Assembly: GCA_021781315.1 (NCBI GenBank)
Contig: JAJXXB010000247.1
Coordinates: 1 to 9,156, forward strand
Direction: 5' to 3'
DNA from: Actinomycetes bacterium
GTDB lineage: Bacteria; Actinomycetota; Acidimicrobiia; Acidimicrobiales; RAAP-2
Length of the DNA stretch: 9,156 nt
The notes beneath the pieces are model-generated. The model was not told the origin of the DNA and did no database searches. It worked only from the letters and a program-made list of their open reading frames with translations. This document shows, piece by piece, positions 5,683 through 9,156 of this stretch. The stretch's first letter is position 1. Every line of letters begins with the position of its first letter. The translations under genes were made by a program, and so were the position numbers.

Positions 5683-6839
5683 TTCAAGTAGAGGTTACCG
5701 TTCGGGCCCTCCACCACCGTGAGCTTGGCGAGTCCGTGGGGCGCGGGGCCCGAAATGACCTCACCGTTGGCGAGCAGGAACTGCGAACCGTGACACGGGC
5801 ACGCGAAAACGTGGTTCTGGGCGTAGTAGCCCACCGTACAGCCGGCGTGGGGGCAGACCGCGTCGTAGGCGTCAAAGACCCCCTCGCTCGCCTGGACGAC
5901 AATGCCCGGGTCGCCGGTCGCGGGGATCGTGAAGGTCGCCGCTGTGCCGACGGGCACGTCGCGGGCCGGTCCGAGCTCCACCCCGAGCGCCGAGTGCGGC
6001 GCCCCGGGGTTCGCGTGCAGGGTATTCGGGGCGACCGGGGCGACCGCGCCCCCGACGACCCGCCCCGCCACGGCGGTGACCGTCGCGCCCACGGCGACCG
6101 CGCCACCGACGAGCACCGTGCTCGCCGTCGCGAGCACCACCGCGCGACGATCGACCGCGTCGTCGCCCGCGGGTGAGGGCCCCGCGAGCACCGGACAGTC
6201 CGTCGAGCTACAGGGCGCCCCGAGCGCGTCACAGCGACCCTGGTCGAAGTGACCACAGTGCGACTGCACCGCGGCGAAGGGGATCGCGACGAGTTCGGGC
6301 GCGCCGCGACGGGCCTCGGCGGCGCTGCGCGCACGGATCAGCCCGTCGAGCGAGAGCCGCGTGGCTCGACCCGCGATCGCGAGGGGGAGCCAGGCGGCGA
6401 GGAAGACGATGTCGGCCCCCGTGTAGTAGGGCGCCGCGTGAAAGCTCACGGTGAGAAAGAACGTCAGCGAGAGCAGGGCCCCGCCCACGGCGGCGAGGCG
6501 CTGGAAGAGCCCGAGCAGCGTCGCGACCCCGACGGCGAGCTCGGCGAGCGCGATCGTCGCGCCGAGCACCGTCGAGAGGCCGATCAGGTGCACGACGAGG
6601 CCGCGTAGCGGACTCACGCGCGACGCCGCCACCAGCTGGGCGTGGATCGAGATGGGGCTCGCCGCGTTGAAGAAGTTGGGGTTGGCGAGCTTCTGCAGGG
6701 CGGCGAAGGTGAAGGTCACCCCGAGGAAGAGCCGCAGGGGCACGAGTGACCACTCTGAGAGGGCCCCGGCGCGAACGGGCGCGCGCAGCCGCGCGCGCCA
6801 CCCGGGCTCGCGGGGGCGCGAGGGTGCTGAGTCAGGCAT
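5679..6839 (-). CDS. DoxX-Rieske [2Fe-2S] fusion membrane protein
   Basis: This 386-residue fusion has a DoxX/DoxD-like membrane domain (about 31-160) with four predicted helices near 33-51, 83-109, 115-134 and 142-158. A loop of about 70 residues follows, with four cysteines (C195, C203, C210, C215). A twin arginine (R231-R232) precedes a fifth helix (233-258). Last comes a Rieske domain (about 283-386). Rieske ligands are visible: box I CPHAGC (C329, H331) and box II CPCHGS (C347, H350). C334 and C349 would form the disulfide of high-potential, bc1-type clusters. DoxD belongs to thiosulfate:quinone oxidoreductase and DoxX relatives to envelope redox proteins; Rieske proteins carry one electron. 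The likely role is quinol-linked or oxidative-stress redox chemistry with the cluster outside the cytoplasm; the partners are unknown. ATG at 6839 is the first gene of the five-gene unit. Confidence 0.93.
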   Translation of the reverse strand: MPDSAPSRPREPGWRARLRAPVRAGALSEWSLVPLRLFLGVTFTFAALQKLANPNFFNAASPISIHAQLVAASRVSPLRGLVVHLIGLSTVLGATIALAELAVGVATLLGLFQRLAAVGGALLSLTFFLTVSFHAAPYYTGADIVFLAAWLPLAIAGRATRLSLDGLIRARSAAEARRGAPELVAIPFAAVQSHCGHFDQGRCDALGAPCSSTDCPVLAGPSPAGDDAVDRRAVVLATASTVLVGGAVAVGATVTAVAGRVVGGAVAPVAPNTLHANPGAPHSALGVELGPARDVPVGTAATFTIPATGDPGIVVQASEGVFDAYDAVCPHAGCTVGYYAQNHVFACPCHGSQFLLANGEVISGPAPHGLAKLTVVEGPNGNLYLK

Positions 6840-6845
6840 GACTCA
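6828..6845. repeat. inverted repeat spanning the DoxX-Rieske start codon
   Basis: TGAGTCA-GGCA-TGACTCA is a perfect 7-bp inverted repeat with a 4-nt spacer. It lies over the ATG of the DoxX-Rieske gene (6837-6839). In the transcript it would fold as a 7-bp stem with the start codon at the stem/loop edge. As DNA it could be an operator for the five-gene unit. No Shine-Dalgarno is visible upstream. Confidence 0.5.
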
Positions 6846-6923
6846 TGGTGACACAACGCCGCTCGTGCGCGCCGTTCACTCGCACTCGCTCGCACGACGG
6901 GGCCGAGCGACCACAATGGAGCA
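6840..6923. promoter_or_regulatory. divergent region between DoxX-Rieske and DedA genes
   Basis: These 84 bases must hold promoters for both directions. Besides the repeat at the DoxX-Rieske start, there is a second inverted pair, TCGTGCG (6863-6869) and CGCACGA (6891-6897), 21 nt apart. ACTCGC is directly repeated at 6878-6889. For DedA, CACAAT at 6912-6917 is a fair -10 match whose start point would fall on the ATG at 6924, suggesting a leaderless transcript; the -35 is weak. No clear -10 is seen for the minus strand. Confidence 0.4.
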
Positions 6924-7601
6924 ATGGTCCTCGCCACAGTCGTCACGTTCATCGTCACCAAGATCCAGCACCTGCCGGGCGGACTCGTCTACGGACTCGT
7001 GGCGCTGCTGGTCTTTGGCGAGGCCGCCCTCTTCATCGGCTTCGTGCTGCCCGGGGAGACCTCGGTGATCGTGGCCGGGGTGGTGGCGAGTCGGGGCCAC
7101 GTCAATATCGGGGTCCTCATCGGCCTGGTGATCCTCTCGGCGATCATCGGCGACTCGGTCGGCTACGAGGTCGGTAAGCGCTACGGCGACCAGCTGCTCA
7201 AGCTCCCGCTCTTGCGACGGCGACAAGCCGGGCTGCACCGCGCCCTCGAGGGCCTAGCTGAACGCGGACCGCTCTACGTCTTCCTCGGGCGATTCACCGC
7301 GTTCCTGCGCGCGGTGATGCCGGGCCTCGCCGGACTGTCGGGGATGCAGTACCGGCGCTTCCTGCTCGCCAACGCCCTCGGGGGCATCGCCTGGGGCGCG
7401 TCGTACTCGCTGCTCGGCTACTACGCCGGCGGGGCGCTCACCACGATCGAGACCTACTCGACGTGGGTGGGGGTCGTGCTGCTCATCGCCATCGTCGGTG
7501 GCTTCCTCGCGATCCACCTGCTGCGCCGGCGTCGCGACCTCGCCATCGAGGCGGCCTACGAGGCCGCGCACCCCGACGAGTCAGCGAAGGAGCCCGAGTA
7601 G
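6924..7601 (+). CDS. DedA-family integral membrane protein
   Basis: This 225-residue membrane protein of the DedA/SNARE-associated (VTT) family is implicated in flipping polyprenyl-phosphate and phospholipid carriers and in membrane-potential homeostasis. Family marks are clear. A re-entrant region contains FGEAALFIGFVLPGET (about 31-46). The SAIIGDSVGYEVGKRYG segment lies near 72-88. The basic motif FLGRFTAFLRAVMPGLAG is near 120-137, with its two conserved arginines. C-terminal helices lie near 150-170 and 178-200, followed by a charged cytoplasmic tail. ATG at 6924 is preceded by GGAG at only 2 nt spacing, so the start may be leaderless. It is divergent from the DoxX-Rieske unit, and its last 21 bp overlap the convergent GH1-like gene. 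The substrate cannot be told from sequence. Confidence 0.93.
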   Translation: MVLATVVTFIVTKIQHLPGGLVYGLVALLVFGEAALFIGFVLPGETSVIVAGVVASRGHVNIGVLIGLVILSAIIGDSVGYEVGKRYGDQLLKLPLLRRRQAGLHRALEGLAERGPLYVFLGRFTAFLRAVMPGLAGLSGMQYRRFLLANALGGIAWGASYSLLGYYAGGALTTIETYSTWVGVVLLIAIVGGFLAIHLLRRRRDLAIEAAYEAAHPDESAKEPE

Positions 7602-8384
7602 CGCCGACGCCTCACTCGGCGTCCAGACACCGGCACGGCGCTCGAGCAGCCCCGTAGCCGCGGCCGTCGGGCCGGTACCCGCGACGAGACTGCGTAGGTG
7701 GACCGCACCCACGCCCGAGGCGAGCACCGACGCGGCCGCGGTGCTGAGCGCGTCGAGGCGCAGTTCGCGCCAGGAATCGACCAGGCGAGTTTTGACGGCG
7801 TCGTCCTCGGCGAGGGTCGAGACGATTCGCGCGAGGGACGCGTGCGCGCTAGCCGCATCAACGGTCGCGCCGGTACGAAACGGTGGGGCGCTGCCCTCGA
7901 GGAAACCCTCGCTCACCAGGTCCGCCGCGCGTGGGGCGACGATGACCCCGTTCGCCGCGGACAGCGCGTTCGCCACCCGACGCCCGTGGGCGATGGCCAT
8001 CGGCGCCACCCAGGGCAGGAGCCACGCCTCGAGCCCGGCCCAGAGCGGCCACACGGCATCGAAGAGCACGACCGTCACCGACAGGCCGAGGTCGCGCGCG
8101 TGCTCGACGACGGCTGCGTAGAGCGCGAGGGTGGCCTCGTCGACCTCACCGCGCCGAGGTTCGACCCGGGTCCACTCGACACTGAGGCGTACCCCGTCCA
8201 GGCCCAACCCCGCGGCGGCGTCGAGCACGGCCTCGTACTCGTCGAAGAGCCCGGTCGCGGCGGGCCCGGCGAGTCGACCCAGCGCGATCGAGGGGGCGTA
8301 ACAGGTCGTCGGACCGGTCAACCCGTCGTAGCCGCCCTCGACGGCGTAGCCGTCGAGCGTGGCGAACAGGCGCGGACCGGTCAC
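7581..8384 (-). CDS. shortened glycoside hydrolase family 1-like protein, probably catalytically dead
   Basis: This 267-residue protein resembles beta-glucosidases of family GH1 (usually 400-480 residues). The N-terminal part follows the family: FATLDGYAVEGGYDG (7-21), DEYEAVLDAAAGLGLDGVR (48-66), SVEWTRVEPRRGEVDEA (68-84) and a GLSVTVVLFDAVWPLW strand (100-115). Where GH1 enzymes carry the acid/base glutamate in NEP, this protein reads VIVAP (Ala150). The segment holding the nucleophile motif TENG seems deleted. The sequence jumps to TLAEDDAVKTRLVDSW (190-205), which resembles the region just after TENG, and ends with a GH1-like WTPSEASALL tail. It may be a binding or structural derivative. 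The frame is open and codon use matches its neighbours, so it looks maintained. GTG at 8384 is chosen; GTG at 8408 is an alternative. The longer upstream frame is antisense to the hydratase gene. Confidence 0.7.
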   Translation of the reverse strand: MTGPRLFATLDGYAVEGGYDGLTGPTTCYAPSIALGRLAGPAATGLFDEYEAVLDAAAGLGLDGVRLSVEWTRVEPRRGEVDEATLALYAAVVEHARDLGLSVTVVLFDAVWPLWAGLEAWLLPWVAPMAIAHGRRVANALSAANGVIVAPRAADLVSEGFLEGSAPPFRTGATVDAASAHASLARIVSTLAEDDAVKTRLVDSWRELRLDALSTAAASVLASGVGAVHLRSLVAGTGPTAAATGLLERRAGVWTPSEASALLGLLR

Positions 8385-8390
8385 CGGTCC
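8374..8390. repeat. 17-bp palindrome over the GH1-like start codon
   Basis: GGACCGGT-C-ACCGGTCC is a perfect 8-bp inverted repeat with a single central base. It lies over the GTG start (8382-8384) of the GH1-like gene. In RNA a 6-bp stem could present GUG in a 5-nt loop. As DNA it looks like a dimer-binding operator. GGACCGGTCA also occurs at 8311-8320, inside the gene. Confidence 0.5.
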
Positions 8391-8463
8391 AGTCTCGCAC
8401 GTCCCCACCGGCCCACGAAGTAGCGTCGTTCCGTACCCCCGACGGGGCGTCCAAGGAGGACTC
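8385..8463. promoter_or_regulatory. divergent region between GH1-like and enoyl-CoA hydratase genes, with strong ribosome site
   Basis: These 79 bases separate two divergent genes. AAGGAGGA at 8453-8460 is a near-ideal Shine-Dalgarno 3 nt before the hydratase ATG, by far the best in the window. TAGCGT at 8421-8426 is a possible -10 for the plus strand, with no good -35. No promoter is evident for the minus strand. CCCC-GAC-GGGG at 8437-8447 is a short inverted repeat. Confidence 0.5.
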
Positions 8464-9156
8464 ATGGCCGACGAGATCGTGCGCGAACAACGTGGACACG
8501 TGCTGCTACTCACCATCAACCGACCCGAGGCGCGAAACGCCATCAACCGCGCCACGGCCCTCGCGCTCGAGGCCGCCCTCGACGAGGCCGAGGCCGACGA
8601 CGAGGTCTGGGTCATCGTGCTCACCGGTGCCGGGGACAAGGCCTTCTCGGCGGGCATGGACCTGAAGGCCTTCGCCGCCGGCGAGGTCCCCTTCACCGAC
8701 CACGGCTTCGCCGGCATCGCGAACCGGTTCCTCACCAAGCCGATCATCGCGGCCGCGAACGGCGCCGCGCTCGCCGGCGGGTTCGAGATCATGATCAGCT
8801 GTGACATGGTGGTCGCGGCCGACCACGCGAAGTTCGGCATCCCCGAGGCCTCGCGCGGGCTCATCGCCGGTGGCGGCGGGCTGATCCGTCTCGCCAAGCG
8901 CATCCCGATCACCGTCGCCTACGAGATGGCCCTCACGGCCGACCCGATCGACGCCCAGCGCGCCTACGAGCTCGGGATCGTGAACCGCGTCGTGCCCGGC
9001 GAGGCGGTGCTCGACACCGCGATCGCGCTGGCCGAGCGCGTCGCCGCCAACGCCCCGCTCGCGGTACGCACCTCCAAGCGCGTGATGCACGAGGCGGTCG
9101 AACTCACCGAGGCCGAGGCCTGGCGGGTCAACAACGACGCCTTCGGCGCCATCGGC
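8464..9156 (+). CDS. enoyl-CoA hydratase/isomerase family protein (3' end outside window)
   Basis: This is a cytoplasmic crotonase-fold enzyme acting on acyl-CoA thioesters, of the kind used in fatty-acid or aromatic-acid beta-oxidation. The first 231 residues are visible of about 250-260 expected. INRPEARNAI (18-27) and the oxyanion segment AFSAGMDLKAF (60-70) are present. NGAALAGGFEIMISCD (99-114) carries Glu108, and FGIPEASRGLIAGGGG (124-139) carries Glu128. These two glutamates match the hydratase catalytic pair (E144 and E164 of the rat mitochondrial enzyme). The C-terminal helical segment (AYELGIVNRVV and APLAVRTSKR) is normal. Hydration of a trans-2-enoyl-CoA is therefore likely, although crotonases also include isomerases and other activities. 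ATG at 8464 follows a strong AAGGAGGA site, implying efficient translation. The stop lies beyond the right edge. Confidence 0.94.
   Translation, partial: MADEIVREQRGHVLLLTINRPEARNAINRATALALEAALDEAEADDEVWVIVLTGAGDKAFSAGMDLKAFAAGEVPFTDHGFAGIANRFLTKPIIAAANGAALAGGFEIMISCDMVVAADHAKFGIPEASRGLIAGGGGLIRLAKRIPITVAYEMALTADPIDAQRAYELGIVNRVVPGEAVLDTAIALAERVAANAPLAVRTSKRVMHEAVELTEAEAWRVNNDAFGAIG

Noticed and set aside
8385..8912. N-terminal extension of the GH1-like frame
   Set aside because: The open frame continues upstream to 8912, but the added residues are antisense to the hydratase and its ribosome site. Homology to GH1 starts just after GTG 8384.
8506..9090. Minus-strand open frame within the hydratase gene
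   Set aside because: Antisense to a clear enoyl-CoA hydratase. Gly/Asp/Val/Arg-rich translation with no family features.
1..9156. tRNA, rRNA, CRISPR arrays, insertion sequences or phage genes
   Set aside because: No cloverleaf, spaced repeats, transposase, integrase or terminal inverted repeats were seen. The genes are housekeeping or accessory and have uniform base composition.

Overview
The window is about 9.2 kb of very GC-rich DNA (roughly 70% by eye, with third codon positions almost all G or C). It is densely packed: no gene-free stretch exceeds 90 bases. Gene content suggests a high-GC actinobacterium: a SCO6745-type protein, a short pntA-type transhydrogenase start, a MtrAB/PrrAB-like two-component pair, GTG starts and weak Shine-Dalgarno sites. 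An acidimicrobial or other deep actinobacterial lineage is possible, but that is inference. There are no mobile elements, tRNAs, rRNAs or CRISPR arrays.

Layout, left to right. (a) 1-1008, minus: the first 336 codons of the NAD(H)-binding subunit of proton-translocating transhydrogenase (pntA), running off the left edge. (b) 1050-1874, minus: an alpha/beta hydrolase with a full set of epoxide-hydrolase residues, 41 nt upstream of pntA. (c) 1903-2379, plus: an O6-alkylguanine-DNA methyltransferase (ogt), divergent from the hydrolase across only 28 bp. (d) 2370-6839, minus: five tightly packed genes read right to left. They are a DoxX-Rieske fusion membrane protein, an OmpR-type response regulator, a histidine kinase, a SCO6745-family protein and a four-helix membrane protein. 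Their junctions are a 4-bp overlap, a 1-bp overlap, a 9-nt gap and a 2-nt gap. (e) 6924-7601, plus: a DedA-family membrane protein, divergent from the DoxX-Rieske gene. (f) 7581-8384, minus: a shortened glycoside-hydrolase-family-1-like protein that appears to lack both catalytic glutamates. (g) 8464-9156, plus: an enoyl-CoA hydratase/isomerase family protein, cut by the right edge.

The most interesting region is the five-gene unit. A membrane redox protein with a high-potential-type Rieske centre is apparently co-translated with a two-component system and two proteins of unknown function. This suggests a cell-envelope redox or respiratory-stress module, but no physical or regulatory link can be proved from sequence. 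A second theme is that three genes (ogt, DoxX-Rieske and GH1-like) each have a perfect inverted repeat laid over the start codon, in short divergent intergenic regions. These could be operators or start-codon hairpins.
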